Below, piece after piece: positions 34,924 to 43,801 of a DNA stretch of 64,000 nucleotides. The stretch comes from UBA6522 sp965205045. Its GTDB lineage: Bacteria > Pseudomonadota > Gammaproteobacteria > Steroidobacterales > Rariloculaceae. The stretch lies in assembly GCA_965205045.1 (NCBI GenBank), contig OZ242031.1, positions 2,232,001 to 2,296,000 on the forward strand, in the 5' to 3' direction. How positions within the stretch are numbered: position 1 is the first letter of the stretch; the number at the start of each line of letters is the position of its first letter. Under the pieces are notes generated by a model. The model searched no databases. It had not been told where the DNA came from and was given only the letters and a program-made list of their open reading frames with translations. The position numbers and the translations under genes are program-made.

Positions 34924-36291
34924 ATGCTGTTGGCAGTCGTTTTGGTATTGCTTGTGGTGGCCTCGCTGGCCTTCCACTTCCTGAGCCCGTGGTACTTCAC
35001 CCCGCTGGCTTCGAACTGGGGGCTGATCGACCTCACCGTGAACGTGACGTTCATCGTGACGGGACTGGTGTTCGTGGCCGCGAACCTGTTCATGGCCTGG
35101 TGCGTGGTTCGCTACCGGCACCGCGCCGGGCACAGGGCCGACTACGACCCGGAGAACGCGAAGCTCGAGACCTGGCTCACGGTGGGCACGAGCATCGGCG
35201 TGGCGGTCATGCTGGCGCCGGGACTGGTGGTCTGGGGGCAGTTCGTCAACGTCCCGGATGAGGCCGCGGAATTCGAGGCCGTGGGCCAGCAATGGCACTG
35301 GAGCTTCCGCTTTCCCGGCGAGGACGGTGAATTCGGGAACGTCGGCATCCGGCACACGTCGCCCGAAAACCCGTTCGGCATGGACCCCGACGATCCTGTC
35401 GGCCGGGACGACATCCTCATCGCGAGCCCCATCGTGCACCTGCCGGTGGATCAGCCCATGCGGGCCTGGCTGCGGTCCAGGGACGTGCTCCACGACTTTG
35501 CGGTGCCGCAGTTCCGGGTGAAGATGGACCTGGTGCCCGGCCACGTCTCCTACGCCTGGTTTACGCCCACCGTCGTGGGAGAATACGAGATCCTCTGCGA
35601 GGAACTGTGCGGATTCGCTCACCACACCATGAGGGGACGCGTGGTGGTCGACGAACGCGCCGACTTCGAGGCCTGGCTGGACAGCCATCCCACGTACGCG
35701 GAGACCATGGAACGCGGCCAGGGCGACGCAGCGCTCGGCCAGGCAAGCTACGCATATTGCAGCGCCTGCCACGGCCGGGCGGGGGAGGGCATCCTGAGCC
35801 TGGACGCGCCCGCCATCGCCGGAATGGATGTGGAATATACGGCCCGGCAACTGCGCTACTACAGGGACGGTGTCCGTGGAACCCACCCCGGGGATGCAGT
35901 CGGCGCCAACATGCGGCCGGTCATGGCCGTGATCCCGGACGATGAGTCGATCCTCAACGTTTCCGCCTACATCGCATCCATGCCGGCGCAAACGGTGGAG
36001 GAGACAGTATTCGGCGACGTGGCTCGCGGCGAACGGATCTACGGCAGTTGCGCGGGATGCCACGGCGCCAACGGCGAAGGCATCTGGGCCGTCAACGCCC
36101 CGGCGCTGGCCGGCCAGAACGACTGGTACCTGGTAGCGCAGTTGCGGAACTTCCGCGACGGTGTCCGCGGCGCCCATCCCGGCGACCTGTACGGCGACCA
36201 GATGATGCTGATGGCGGACATCCTGCCGACCGACGATCACGTCGACGACGTGGTCGCCTACCTGAATACCTTGAGCGGGGGAACCAACTGA
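34924..36291 (+). CDS. coxB: Cytochrome c oxidase subunit II with two fused cytochrome c domains
   Basis: A 455-residue subunit. Two N-terminal membrane helices lead to the CuA domain, whose ligands are intact: His in VLHDFAVP, and CEELCGFAHHTM (Cys, Glu, Cys, His, Met). The C-terminal 200 residues hold two class I cytochrome c modules with haem sites YCSACHG and SCAGCHG, each followed by a distal region (MRPVMAVI, MMLMADIL). One fused haem domain is typical of caa3 oxidases; two are less common. The stop overlaps coxA by one base. Confidence 0.92.
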   Translation: MLLAVVLVLLVVASLAFHFLSPWYFTPLASNWGLIDLTVNVTFIVTGLVFVAANLFMAWCVVRYRHRAGHRADYDPENAKLETWLTVGTSIGVAVMLAPGLVVWGQFVNVPDEAAEFEAVGQQWHWSFRFPGEDGEFGNVGIRHTSPENPFGMDPDDPVGRDDILIASPIVHLPVDQPMRAWLRSRDVLHDFAVPQFRVKMDLVPGHVSYAWFTPTVVGEYEILCEELCGFAHHTMRGRVVVDERADFEAWLDSHPTYAETMERGQGDAALGQASYAYCSACHGRAGEGILSLDAPAIAGMDVEYTARQLRYYRDGVRGTHPGDAVGANMRPVMAVIPDDESILNVSAYIASMPAQTVEETVFGDVARGERIYGSCAGCHGANGEGIWAVNAPALAGQNDWYLVAQLRNFRDGVRGAHPGDLYGDQMMLMADILPTDDHVDDVVAYLNTLSGGTN

Positions 36292-38054
36292 TGGCGTACG
36301 TTGCGATCGCCGACCGCGATCAACACCTTCACGATCCCGACACCTTCATCACGAAGTACATCTGGAGCCAGGATCACAAGGTGATCGCGATCCAGTATGC
36401 GATCACCGCCATTTTCGTCGGCGTGGTGGCGCTGGCGCTGTCGCTGCTGTTCCGGCTGCAACTGGGTTTTCCCGACACGTTCAACCTGGTGGATCCCAAC
36501 CAGTACTACCAGTACGTGACCATGCACGGCATGATCATGGTCATCTACCTGCTGACCGCGCTGTTCCTGGGCGGCTTCGGCAACTACCTGATTCCGCTCA
36601 TGTGCGGCGCCCGGGACATGGTCTTCCCCTACATGAACATGCTCAGCTTCTGGGTCTACCTGCTGAGCGTCATCGTGCTGCTGGGCAGTTTCTTCGTGCC
36701 CGGCGGGCCCACCGGCGCCGGCTGGACGCTCTACCCGCCGCAGGCGATCAGCGCGGGCACCCCGGGCATCGGCGGGGGCATCGTGCTGATGCTGGTCTCG
36801 CTGGCCATCTTCATCGTCGCGTTCACCATGGGCGGGCTGAACTACGTCACCACGGTGCTGCAGGCGCGCACCCGCGGCATGACCCTGATGCGCATGCCGC
36901 TGGCGGTGTGGGGCATTTTCGTCGCTACCATCCTGGGTCTGCTGGCGTTTCCGGCCTTGCTGGTGGCGGCGGTGATGATGACCCTCGACCGGGTCGTCGG
37001 CACCAGCTTCTTCATGCCCGAGATGCTGTCCCTTGGCCGGGAACTGGACTACGGCGGCGGCAGCCCCATCCTGTTCCAGCACCTGTTCTGGTTCTTCGGG
37101 CACCCGGAGGTCTATATCGTCGCGCTGCCCGCCTTCGGGATCGTCTCCGACGTGCTGAGCGTGCACGCGCGCAAGAACATCTTCGGCTACCGGATGATGG
37201 TCTGGGCGATCGTGCTCATCGGCGCGCTCAGCTTCGTGGTCTGGGCGCACCACATGTACGTCAGCGGCATGAATCCCTACTTCGGGTTCTTCTTCGCCAC
37301 CACCACCCTGATCATCGCGGTGCCCACGGCCCTGAAGGTGTACAACTGGATCCTGACCCTGTGGCGGGGCGACATCCATCTCAGGGTGCCCATGCTGTTT
37401 GCCATCGGGTTCATCTTCACGTTCATCCATGGCGGGCTGACCGGGCTGTTCCTGGGCAACGTCACCGTGGACCTGCCGCTCTCAGACACCTATTTCGTGG
37501 TCGGTCACTTCCACATGGTCATGGGCGTCTCCCCGGTGCTGGTGGTGTTTGCCGCGATCTACCACTGGTTCCCGAAGATCACCGGGCGGATGTTCAACGA
37601 GACCCTGGGCAAGGCGCATTTCTGGCTGACGCTGCTTGGGACCTACTCCATCTATCTGCCCATGCACTACCTGGGCATCCTCGGCGTGCCGCGCCGCTAC
37701 TACGCGTACGGCGACACGGATTTCATCCCCGAATCGGCGCAGACGCTCAACTCGGGCATCACCATCGCGGCGCTGATCGTGGCCGCGGTGCAGATACTGT
37801 TCTTCGTCAACGTGATCTGGAGCCTGTGGAAGGGTCCGAAGGCCGATCCGAACCCCTGGCGGGCGACCACGCTGGAGTGGATGACGCCGAACACCCCCCC
37901 CAAACACGGCAATTGGGGTCCCAACCTTCCCGAGGTGCATCGCTGGCCCTACGACTACAGCGTGCCGGGGGAGAAGGAAGACTTTATTCCGCAAACCGAG
38001 CCGCCCCATGCCGGCGTGGCGGCCGGGCGTGACCACGGCGTCCAGCACGGATGA
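36291..38054 (+). CDS. coxA: Cytochrome c oxidase subunit I
   Basis: A 587-residue haem-copper oxidase catalytic subunit with 12 helices. ATG at 36291 (MAYVAIADRDQ) overlaps the coxB stop. Recognisable elements: haem His in YVTMHGMIM, D-channel entry CGARDMVFPYMNM, the Glu-His-Tyr cluster FWFFGHPEVYI, the CuB His pair WAHHMYVSGM, K-channel Lys in VPTALKVYNW, and the haem a3/a His pair region SDTYFVVGHFHMVMG. All A-type family proton channel residues that I can place are present, so it should be a proton-pumping oxygen reductase. Confidence 0.95.
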   Translation: MAYVAIADRDQHLHDPDTFITKYIWSQDHKVIAIQYAITAIFVGVVALALSLLFRLQLGFPDTFNLVDPNQYYQYVTMHGMIMVIYLLTALFLGGFGNYLIPLMCGARDMVFPYMNMLSFWVYLLSVIVLLGSFFVPGGPTGAGWTLYPPQAISAGTPGIGGGIVLMLVSLAIFIVAFTMGGLNYVTTVLQARTRGMTLMRMPLAVWGIFVATILGLLAFPALLVAAVMMTLDRVVGTSFFMPEMLSLGRELDYGGGSPILFQHLFWFFGHPEVYIVALPAFGIVSDVLSVHARKNIFGYRMMVWAIVLIGALSFVVWAHHMYVSGMNPYFGFFFATTTLIIAVPTALKVYNWILTLWRGDIHLRVPMLFAIGFIFTFIHGGLTGLFLGNVTVDLPLSDTYFVVGHFHMVMGVSPVLVVFAAIYHWFPKITGRMFNETLGKAHFWLTLLGTYSIYLPMHYLGILGVPRRYYAYGDTDFIPESAQTLNSGITIAALIVAAVQILFFVNVIWSLWKGPKADPNPWRATTLEWMTPNTPPKHGNWGPNLPEVHRWPYDYSVPGEKEDFIPQTEPPHAGVAAGRDHGVQHG

Positions 38055-38725
38055 ATATTTCCGTACTCTTTGCGGCCCTGGGCGGAGCCATCCTGGTGTG
38101 GCTGTTCCTGCTGCAGCGCCTGAAGACCAAGCCCTGGCTGGAACAGGGCGTGATCGAGGAGGGCGGCGCCGTCAACGCCGCGCCGCAGCGGGTCGGCCTG
38201 TGGGTTTTCCTGGCCGTGGTCACCAGCCTGTTCGGCCTCTTCGCCATCGTCTACAACATGCGCTCCCAGTTCCCGGACTGGCGTCCGATGCCCGACCCGG
38301 GGCTGTTGTGGGTCAATACGGGGCTGCTGATTCTGGCCAGCGTCGCGCTGCAGCGCGCACGCATGGCGGTGGCGCGGGAAGACCTGGACGGACTGAAGCC
38401 CAATCTCATGGCCGCGGGAATACTGACGTTCGCCTTTCTCGGCGGCCAGTTGCTGGTCTGGCGCCAGTTGATCTCGGGCGGATACTACCTGGCCACCAAC
38501 CCCGCCGATGCGTTCTTCTACATCCTCACGGCGCTTCACGGACTGCACCTGGCGGGCGGGCTGTGGTTCTGGGCGCGGGCGTCGAACGCGGTGTGGAAGG
38601 GTCTGGAATCGCGCCCGGTCACCGAAGTCGCCAGGGTACGCCTGTCCGTCACCCTGTGTTCGGTGTACTGGCATTACCTGTTGCTGGTCTGGCTGATCCT
38701 GTTCGGCCTGCTGCTGTCCACCTGA
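38051..38725 (+). CDS. Cytochrome c oxidase subunit III-like protein (first)
   Basis: A 224-residue membrane protein overlapping the coxA stop as ATGA. Helices GLWVFLAVVTSLFGLF, TFAFLGGQLLVWRQLI and ALHGLHLAGGLWFW plus the C-terminal VYWHYLLLVWLILFGLLL match the haem-copper oxidase subunit III fold (HGxH and W-H motifs). It carries an extra N-terminal helix. A second subunit III gene follows, so this operon encodes two different paralogues. Confidence 0.85.
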   Translation: MNISVLFAALGGAILVWLFLLQRLKTKPWLEQGVIEEGGAVNAAPQRVGLWVFLAVVTSLFGLFAIVYNMRSQFPDWRPMPDPGLLWVNTGLLILASVALQRARMAVAREDLDGLKPNLMAAGILTFAFLGGQLLVWRQLISGGYYLATNPADAFFYILTALHGLHLAGGLWFWARASNAVWKGLESRPVTEVARVRLSVTLCSVYWHYLLLVWLILFGLLLST

Positions 38726-38735
38726 TCGATTAACG

Positions 38736-39428
38736 ATGGCTTCCGAGATGACCGATACCGACGGCGCAGTCGCCCTGCCACAGGGTTTGCGGGGCTTCGC
38801 CCGCGACTGGACCGCCGACAGGCAGACCTTCCACGTCCCGTGGGGGAAGGCCATGATGTGGATATTCCTCCTGAGCGACACGTTCATCTTCTCGCTCTTC
38901 CTGACGTCCTACATGAACGTGCGCATGTCCACGCGGGTGCCGTGGCCCAATCCCAGCGAGGTCTTTGCGCTCAGTTTCGGCGGCGACCCCATCCCCCTGA
39001 TCCTGATCGCGATCATGACGTTCATCCTCATCTCCAGCAGCGGCACCATGGCGCTGGCGGTGAACTACGGTTACCGCGGGGACCGGGCGAAGACCGCCGC
39101 GCTGATGTTCGTCACCGCCGCCTTCGGCGCCACGTTCGTCGGCATGCAGGCGTTCGAGTGGATGAAGCTCATCGTCGACGAGGGGGTGCGGCCCTGGGGC
39201 AACCCGATGGGCGCGGCACAGTTCGGTTCGACATTCTTCATGATCACCGGGTTCCACGGCTTCCACGTGTCCTGCGGCGTGATCTACCTGGCGGTGATCG
39301 CGCTGAAGGTGCTCAGGGGCGACTACGAGGCATCGGGAAACTACGAAGTGGTCGAGATCGCCGGCCTGTACTGGCACTTTGTCGACCTGGTGTGGGTCTT
39401 CATCTTCGCTTTCTTCTACCTGTGGTGA
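38736..39428 (+). CDS. coxC: Cytochrome c oxidase subunit III (second)
   Basis: A 230-residue subunit III with MMWIFLLSDTFIFSLFLTSY, TFVGMQAFEWMKLI, GFHGFHVSCGVIYL and the terminal YWHFVDLVWVFIFAFFYLW, the standard CoxC pattern with the Glu in helix 3 (AFEW). ATG at 38736 is 10 bases after the previous stop. Together with the preceding gene it makes a two-subunit-III arrangement; one of the pair may bind at a different face of the complex. Confidence 0.88.
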   Translation: MASEMTDTDGAVALPQGLRGFARDWTADRQTFHVPWGKAMMWIFLLSDTFIFSLFLTSYMNVRMSTRVPWPNPSEVFALSFGGDPIPLILIAIMTFILISSSGTMALAVNYGYRGDRAKTAALMFVTAAFGATFVGMQAFEWMKLIVDEGVRPWGNPMGAAQFGSTFFMITGFHGFHVSCGVIYLAVIALKVLRGDYEASGNYEVVEIAGLYWHFVDLVWVFIFAFFYLW

Positions 39429-39482
39429 GGGCATTTGAACCGGGGCGGCGCGGCGGAGTCCAGACACGGGGACGATCCGCCG

Positions 39483-39554
39483 GACGGGACACTTGACGGA
39501 ATCGAGCGCGAGACGCGGGACGGGACACTTGACGGAATCGAGCGCGAGACGCGG
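39483..39554 (+). repeat. Perfect 36-bp tandem duplication upstream of coxD
   Basis: Two exact 36-base copies (39483-39518 and 39519-39554), each starting GACGGGACACTTGACGGAAT; a third decayed start (AGCGGGAAACTGAC) follows directly. They lie in the 140-base spacer between coxC and coxD and end 15 bases before the coxD ATG, so they include or displace the ribosome-binding region. Confidence 0.85.
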
Positions 39555-39569
39555 AGCGGGAAACTGACA

Positions 39570-39929
39570 ATGGCAACGGCAACGGAAGGACATCAACAGC
39601 ACCCTCTGGCCATCTACCTCTGGGTCTGGGTGCTGCTGTTCGTGCTCAGCGCGTTCTCCTACATGGTGGACTACATCGGTCTGCAGGGTTATCTGCGCTG
39701 GTCGCTGATCATCATCTTCATGCTGGCCAAGGCGGGCTTCATCGTCGCGGTGTTCATGCACATGGCGTGGGAGCGCATCGCGCTGATCTACGCCATCCTC
39801 GGACCGCCGATCCTGTTGCTGTTTGCGATCGGCTTCTTCGCGCTGGAGGGCGACTACACGTTGCTGACGCGGCTGGACTTCTTCGGCGAGACGACGTTCG
39901 TCCCGAGCCATCCTGGCGAGGCCCACTGA
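39570..39929 (+). CDS. coxD: Cytochrome c oxidase subunit IV-like protein
   Basis: A 119-residue protein from ATG at 39570 (MATATEGHQQHP); the in-frame 45 residues upstream come from the tandem repeat and are unlikely to be translated. Three membrane helices, with YLWVWVLLFVLSAFSYMVDY and the conserved SLIIIFMLAKAGFIVAVFMHM, the K-A-(Y/G)-x-V-x-x-x-F-M-H-M motif of prokaryotic subunit IV (CtaF/CoxD). Stabilises the CuB site during assembly. Fifth gene of the oxidase operon. Confidence 0.85.
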   Translation: MATATEGHQQHPLAIYLWVWVLLFVLSAFSYMVDYIGLQGYLRWSLIIIFMLAKAGFIVAVFMHMAWERIALIYAILGPPILLLFAIGFFALEGDYTLLTRLDFFGETTFVPSHPGEAH

Positions 39930-39984
39930 GCCGGATCGGGGCAGTTCGTCTGAAGACCTGCCGCGCCAAGACACGGAGACCGCG

Positions 39985-40245
39985 ATGTTCTGGACCATGA
40001 CCGCCTTTATCGTCTTCCTCCTTCTGTGGGGGCTGACCTGGCGCAGCCAGCCGAAGCTGGCGTTCGGCATCGTCATCGGGCTGGTCATGGGCGCGCTCGC
40101 GGCGGGCTTCATCGGTCCCTACCAGGGCATCGGCGACGTGCCCATCTGGCTGCCGCCGCTGCCCTTCGCCGTGGTCGCCGCCGGGCTGATGATCTACGGC
40201 GGTCTGGCGTGGTGGGGTCTCAGGGACGAGGCCGACGAGGACTGA
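39985..40245 (+). CDS. Small membrane protein at the end of the oxidase operon
   Basis: An 86-residue protein with three hydrophobic stretches: MFWTMTAFIVFLLLWGLTW, FGIVIGLVMGALAAGFI and FAVVAAGLMIYGGLAWWGL, ending in an acidic tail. No family recognised. It begins 55 bases after coxD with GAGACCGCG before the ATG. By position it could be an accessory or assembly subunit of the oxidase. Confidence 0.65.
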   Translation: MFWTMTAFIVFLLLWGLTWRSQPKLAFGIVIGLVMGALAAGFIGPYQGIGDVPIWLPPLPFAVVAAGLMIYGGLAWWGLRDEADED

Positions 40246-40269
40246 CGCGGGCTCGCCGCCGAATTCGAC

Positions 40270-40527
40270 TTGCCCGGAGACAACCCGGAACTCGCATGCC
40301 GATCGGGCGCGGCGGCGACCATGTTCGACCCCAATCCAATGGAGGTTATCGACGAGGGCGGCCGCATCACCATCATTCTCGAGGAATGCGACATACGCCG
40401 AACGATCCATCTCGGCAAAGATGCGGGTCCCGGGCAGGAACGCTCGCCGCTCGGTTTCCCGGTCGGACGCCGGGAGGACGGAACGACCGCATGGGGAGTT
40501 TGCGCAAGGGCGGTTGCGCAAGTGTAG
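40270..40527 (+). pseudogene. Fragment of an exported hypothetical protein family
   Basis: The ORF includes MEVIDEGGRITIILEECDIR, then RRTIHLG and RSPLGFPVGRREDG. This pattern (an acidic strand, then R-T-I-H-(L/M), then SPLGxSVGRWExDTLVV) is that of a widespread exported protein of unknown function with about 150 residues. Here the signal peptide is missing and the conserved part stops after GRREDGTTAW, so it is probably a broken remnant. The 250 bases up to 40784 show no other gene. Confidence 0.45.
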
Positions 40528-40783
40528 AACGCAACCCGCCGGTGCCTGTGACCTCCAATTCCTGTGCGCGGGAGAACCCCCGTTGATCTGGACCCTCGAC
40601 CAGGGTTCGCCTGTTGCTTACAGCGAGCAACCCGACTCAGCGGATTACCGAATAACAGACGCAGGTCAAATATGAATGCCTGACGATGATCCGTCAAGAG
40701 GATTGAAGGGCTGGGCGACAGTCAGCTGGCTAAACTCATTCACCATCCACACCTACATCACAAGCAGACAAGAGATAAGAGAG

Positions 40784-41113
40784 ATGAAAGAGATCAATGC
40801 AACAGTCCTGATGCTCAGGGAAGAAGCCCTGTGGTGTGCCCAGTGCCTGGAACACGACATCGCTGCACAAGGCGAGACGATTGACAAAGCCGTCGAAGAG
40901 TTGTTCGTATCGCTCGTCGCTCAGGCAATCGCCCAAGACCAAGCCGGTCAAACATTACACGACCTACCCAAGGCGCCAGATCGGTACTGGAGGGAATTCA
41001 GGAAAGCCAACACAACGGTCACGACGAACATACCTCCCATCAAGACCATCGAGGACATGCCGTCTGCGTTCATGGTGCCGAGGCTATCCGAAATCATCCG
41101 GAGCTGTACATGA
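40784..41113 (+). CDS. HicB-like antitoxin-type protein (possibly 3'-altered)
   Basis: A 109-residue protein from ATG at 40784, preceded by AAGAGAGAT. INATVLMLREEALWCAQCLE then HDIAAQGETIDKAVEELF follow the HicB/DUF1902-like pattern (partly degraded RNase H fold: a beta hairpin and a helix with A-x-G-x-(T/S)-x-x-E-A-x-x-x-L). No HicA partner (small dsRNA-binding toxin) is visible on either side. The last residues, from about 41085, overlap the start of a fragment of an antiporter gene in another frame, so the natural C-terminus may be lost. Confidence 0.55.
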   Translation: MKEINATVLMLREEALWCAQCLEHDIAAQGETIDKAVEELFVSLVAQAIAQDQAGQTLHDLPKAPDRYWREFRKANTTVTTNIPPIKTIEDMPSAFMVPRLSEIIRSCT

Positions 41114-41310
41114 CGCTGTGCTTCGCGGCGGTGATGGACGGCAGCGTCTACGGCGACCAGTGCTCGCCGATCTCCGACACCACGGTGCTCAGTTCCGTGT
41201 GCACCGGCTGCGACCTGATGGATCATGTCAAGACGCAGATCCCGCAGGCGTCGATGGCGGCGGTGATGGCGGCTGTCTGCTGGACGGCGGTGTCGTTCCT
41301 GACAGCCTGA
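41092..41310 (+). pseudogene. Fragment of NhaC-type Na+/H+ antiporter
   Basis: The frame through 41110 encodes HPELYMTLCFAAVMDGSVYG, then DQCSPISDTTVLSSVCTGCD and DHVKTQIPQ, the conserved GDxCSPISDTT signature of NhaC-family antiporters, followed by a short hydrophobic end and a stop at 41310. Nothing upstream corresponds to the other 400 or so residues. This is an internal/C-terminal fragment abutting the HicB-like gene. Confidence 0.75.
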
Positions 41311-41315
41311 ACGCG

Positions 41316-42377
41316 TCAGGTGTGGCGGCGGTCCGGGTGGGCGGTCTTGTCGAAGAGGTGGTCGTCCTTGGCGATCACGTCGCCGCTTGAGCCGACGATC
41401 AGGGGATCGGGCTTTCCGACCCGCGCCTTGTCCCTGGCCGGGTAGGGAAGCTGCGAGAGGAAGTGCCGCATGGCGTTCAGGCGGGCGCGCTTCTTGTCGT
41501 CCGACTTGACGATCGTCCAGGGTGCGTCGGCGGTGTCCGTGTAGAAGAACATCGCCTCCTTGGCGTCCGTGTAGTCATCCCACTTCTTGAGCGACTGACG
41601 GTCGATCGGGGAAATTTTCCACTTCTTCAGGGCCTCGGTCTCGCGCGACTCGAAGCGCCTGATCTGCTCTTCGCTGGTCACCGAGAACCAGTACTTGAAG
41701 AGGATGATGCCGCTGCGCACCAGCATCCTTTCGAATTCGGGCGCCTGGCGCATGAATTCAAGGTATTCGTTGGGCGTGCAGAACCCCATGACCCGTTCGA
41801 CGCCGGCGCGGTTGTACCAGGAGCGGTCGAAGAAGACGAGTTCGCCGGCCGACGGCAGGTGCCGAACGTAGCGCTGGAAGTACCACTGGGAGCGTTCCCG
41901 TTCCGTGGGCTTGTCCAGCGCCACGACCCGCGCGCCGCGGGGGTTCAGGTGCTCGGCAAAGCGCTTGATCGTCCCTCCCTTGCCCGCCGCGTCCCGGCCC
42001 TCGAAGAGAATGACGATCCTGCGGCCGTTGGCCTTCACCCATTCCTGAACCTTGAGCAGTTCGATCTGCAGTTCCTTTTTCTGCCGCTGGTAGAACTTGC
42101 GGCCGATCTTCTGCTTGTAGGGATATTCTCCGGTTTCGAAGAACCGGCGGATCGAGTCGCGGTCCCGGCGGATGTCCGCGAGCCGCCGGGCGGCGCCTGC
42201 CTCCGCGGCCCGGGCGCTTTCAACCTGCCCGGTTTCGCCGGGCCCGCCCCCGCCCGACTCCTCCGGCTTGCCCCCGCGCACTTTCTCGGACCCGCCCTCG
42301 CCGGTTTCGGCAATTTTCCGGGAACCCGCGCTTACAGGCGGTTCCCCGTTCCCGGCGGCATCGGATTTGAGGGCCAT
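41316..42377 (-). CDS. ppk2: Polyphosphate kinase 2
   Basis: A 353-residue PPK2 from ATG at 42377 (MALKSDAAGNGEP); the longer frame to 42641 runs into the divergent gene. Walker A EGRDAAGKGGTIKRFAEHL, the following GARVVALDKPTERER, Walker B-like FFDRSWYNRAGVERV and the C-terminal KKWDDYTDAKEAMFFYTD are all diagnostic. Transfers phosphate between polyphosphate and nucleoside di- or monophosphates. The N-terminal 70 residues are Gly/Ser/Glu-rich and disordered-looking. Single-domain class. Confidence 0.92.
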   Translation of the reverse strand: MALKSDAAGNGEPPVSAGSRKIAETGEGGSEKVRGGKPEESGGGGPGETGQVESARAAEAGAARRLADIRRDRDSIRRFFETGEYPYKQKIGRKFYQRQKKELQIELLKVQEWVKANGRRIVILFEGRDAAGKGGTIKRFAEHLNPRGARVVALDKPTERERSQWYFQRYVRHLPSAGELVFFDRSWYNRAGVERVMGFCTPNEYLEFMRQAPEFERMLVRSGIILFKYWFSVTSEEQIRRFESRETEALKKWKISPIDRQSLKKWDDYTDAKEAMFFYTDTADAPWTIVKSDDKKRARLNAMRHFLSQLPYPARDKARVGKPDPLIVGSSGDVIAKDDHLFDKTAHPDRRHT

Positions 42378-42633
42378 TTCTGTGAATCTCGCAGATTTCG
42401 GACTGAAGAATTTCGGACTGGAGATAATAGCCCATCGGCCGCCACTCCGACACCGGCCCCCGGAAACCCCCGGCGCGTCCCGGAGTGGCCGACCGCCTCC
42501 TTTCAGGCCCGACCAACCAGAGGGATCGGTCGAAATTCCCCGACTCCGCGACATTCTCCGGCTCCACATGGTGTAGGATTCGCCCGTCCGGCCGGTCGGC
42601 CGGGGAACGCATTGGCAACCTTCAAACGCAGAA

Positions 42634-43365
42634 ATGGACACTCAGGCCGCAACCGCGTGCGTACTCATCATCGGCAACGAAATTCTGTCCGGCAAGACCC
42701 GGGACGCCAACCTTCAGTTCCTGGGCGCCGAGTTGGCGGACAAGGGCATCGCGCTGGCGGAAGCCCGCGTGCTGCGGGACGACAAGGCCGCCATCGTCGC
42801 CGCGGTGAACGAGTGCCGGGCCGCCTATACGTATGTATTCACGACAGGAGGCATCGGACCGACCCACGACGACATCACCGCCGAGTGCGTCGCCGCCGCG
42901 TTCGGCCTCGAACTGGTCCTCCACGAGGAAGCCGCGCAACGTCTGCGCAGGCGCGGACTCGAACTCAACGCCGCGCGCCTCAAGATGGCGCATGTCCCCG
43001 CAGGAGCCGGCCTCATCGACAACCCGCTGAGCGGGGCGCCCGGTTTCCGCATCGACAACGTTTTCGTCATGGCCGGCATTCCCGCCGTCGCCCGCGGCAT
43101 GTTCTCCACCCTGGACGAGCAGCTAACCGGCGGCGCGCCCATCCATTCCCGCAACGTCGATGTCTACCTCCCGGAAGGCGAACTCGCCGCTCCCCTGGAG
43201 ACCATCGTGCACAAGTATCCCCAGGTGGAAATCGGCAGTTACCCCTTCTTCCGCGAACGCCGCTTCGGCGCCAACCTCGTAGTCCGCGGCACCGACAAGC
43301 ACCTGGTCGACCGCGTCCTCCAGGAGATCATCACCATGGCCAACCTCGGCGCCGAAACCAACTGA
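42634..43365 (+). CDS. CinA-like molybdopterin-binding domain protein
   Basis: A 243-residue protein corresponding to the N-terminal MoCF_BD domain of CinA (competence/damage-inducible protein). ACVLIIGNEILSGKTRDANL is the conserved start, TTGGIGPTHDDITAECVA the substrate-binding loop, and DNPLSGAPGFRIDN with VFVMAGIPAV the second half. The C-terminal nicotinamide-nucleotide amidase domain of full CinA is absent, as in many short homologues. Function of the stand-alone form is unclear. Confidence 0.85.
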   Translation: MDTQAATACVLIIGNEILSGKTRDANLQFLGAELADKGIALAEARVLRDDKAAIVAAVNECRAAYTYVFTTGGIGPTHDDITAECVAAAFGLELVLHEEAAQRLRRRGLELNAARLKMAHVPAGAGLIDNPLSGAPGFRIDNVFVMAGIPAVARGMFSTLDEQLTGGAPIHSRNVDVYLPEGELAAPLETIVHKYPQVEIGSYPFFRERRFGANLVVRGTDKHLVDRVLQEIITMANLGAETN

Positions 43366-43578
43366 GCTATGCGGCTGACCGATAACGAGTGCGCGTGCGG
43401 ACAGCCACTGTCCGCAGCAGCAATCGAACAGATCCAAGTCGGAGACCTCGCCCAGGTTGGTCGAGGCGGCGCCAAATCCTGGTGCACATGGCTGTAGAAG
43501 CACCAACCCCAAGGTCGCCCGACACACTCACCATGAGTCAGCCGGCGAGGCGCCGCAGTACCCGTTGGTCCGACATGC

Positions 43579-43785
43579 TTAACCGAATCTACCAAACGCA
43601 GGCGGGCTCATCGACCAATCGTATGGCCTCCAGGCAGCGCCGGCTGAGTGTTCTCCATCACGGCAAATATACGTGTAGTTGCTTATGCCCGAGCAGTCCA
43701 TGCCTATCGATTCCTGGGCAAGGGCTATATCTGGGAGAAGAAAGCGACCTGCAAGAATAAGCAATGCCAGTTTGAATATGTTCAT
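43579..43785 (-). CDS. Small exported hypothetical protein
   Basis: A 68-residue protein from ATG at 43785, behind a strong GGAGGGGAGG. MNIFKLALLILAGRFLLPDI ending ALAQ is a signal peptide; the mature 46 residues contain a Cys pair (MDCSG, YICRDG) and a Trp/Pro-rich end. No family recognised. Starts 17 bases after the stop of the interrupted gene at 43802, so they probably shared a transcript. Confidence 0.45.
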   Translation of the reverse strand: MNIFKLALLILAGRFLLPDIALAQESIGMDCSGISNYTYICRDGEHSAGAAWRPYDWSMSPPAFGRFG

Positions 43786-43801
43786 CGAACCTCCCCTCCG
43801 G

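Noticed and set aside
34825..40112. Very long minus-strand ORFs opposite the cytochrome oxidase genes (for example 34825-36240, 36258-37430, 38730-40112)
   Set aside because: They are rich in Arg/His/Asp/Pro, have no domain or membrane logic, and mirror the high-GC third-codon pattern of the oxidase genes on the plus strand.
43368..43496. 42-codon ORF after the cinA-like gene (MRLTDNECACGQPLSAA)
   Set aside because: No convincing ribosome-binding site, no homologous pattern recognised, and length is compatible with chance in GC-rich DNA.
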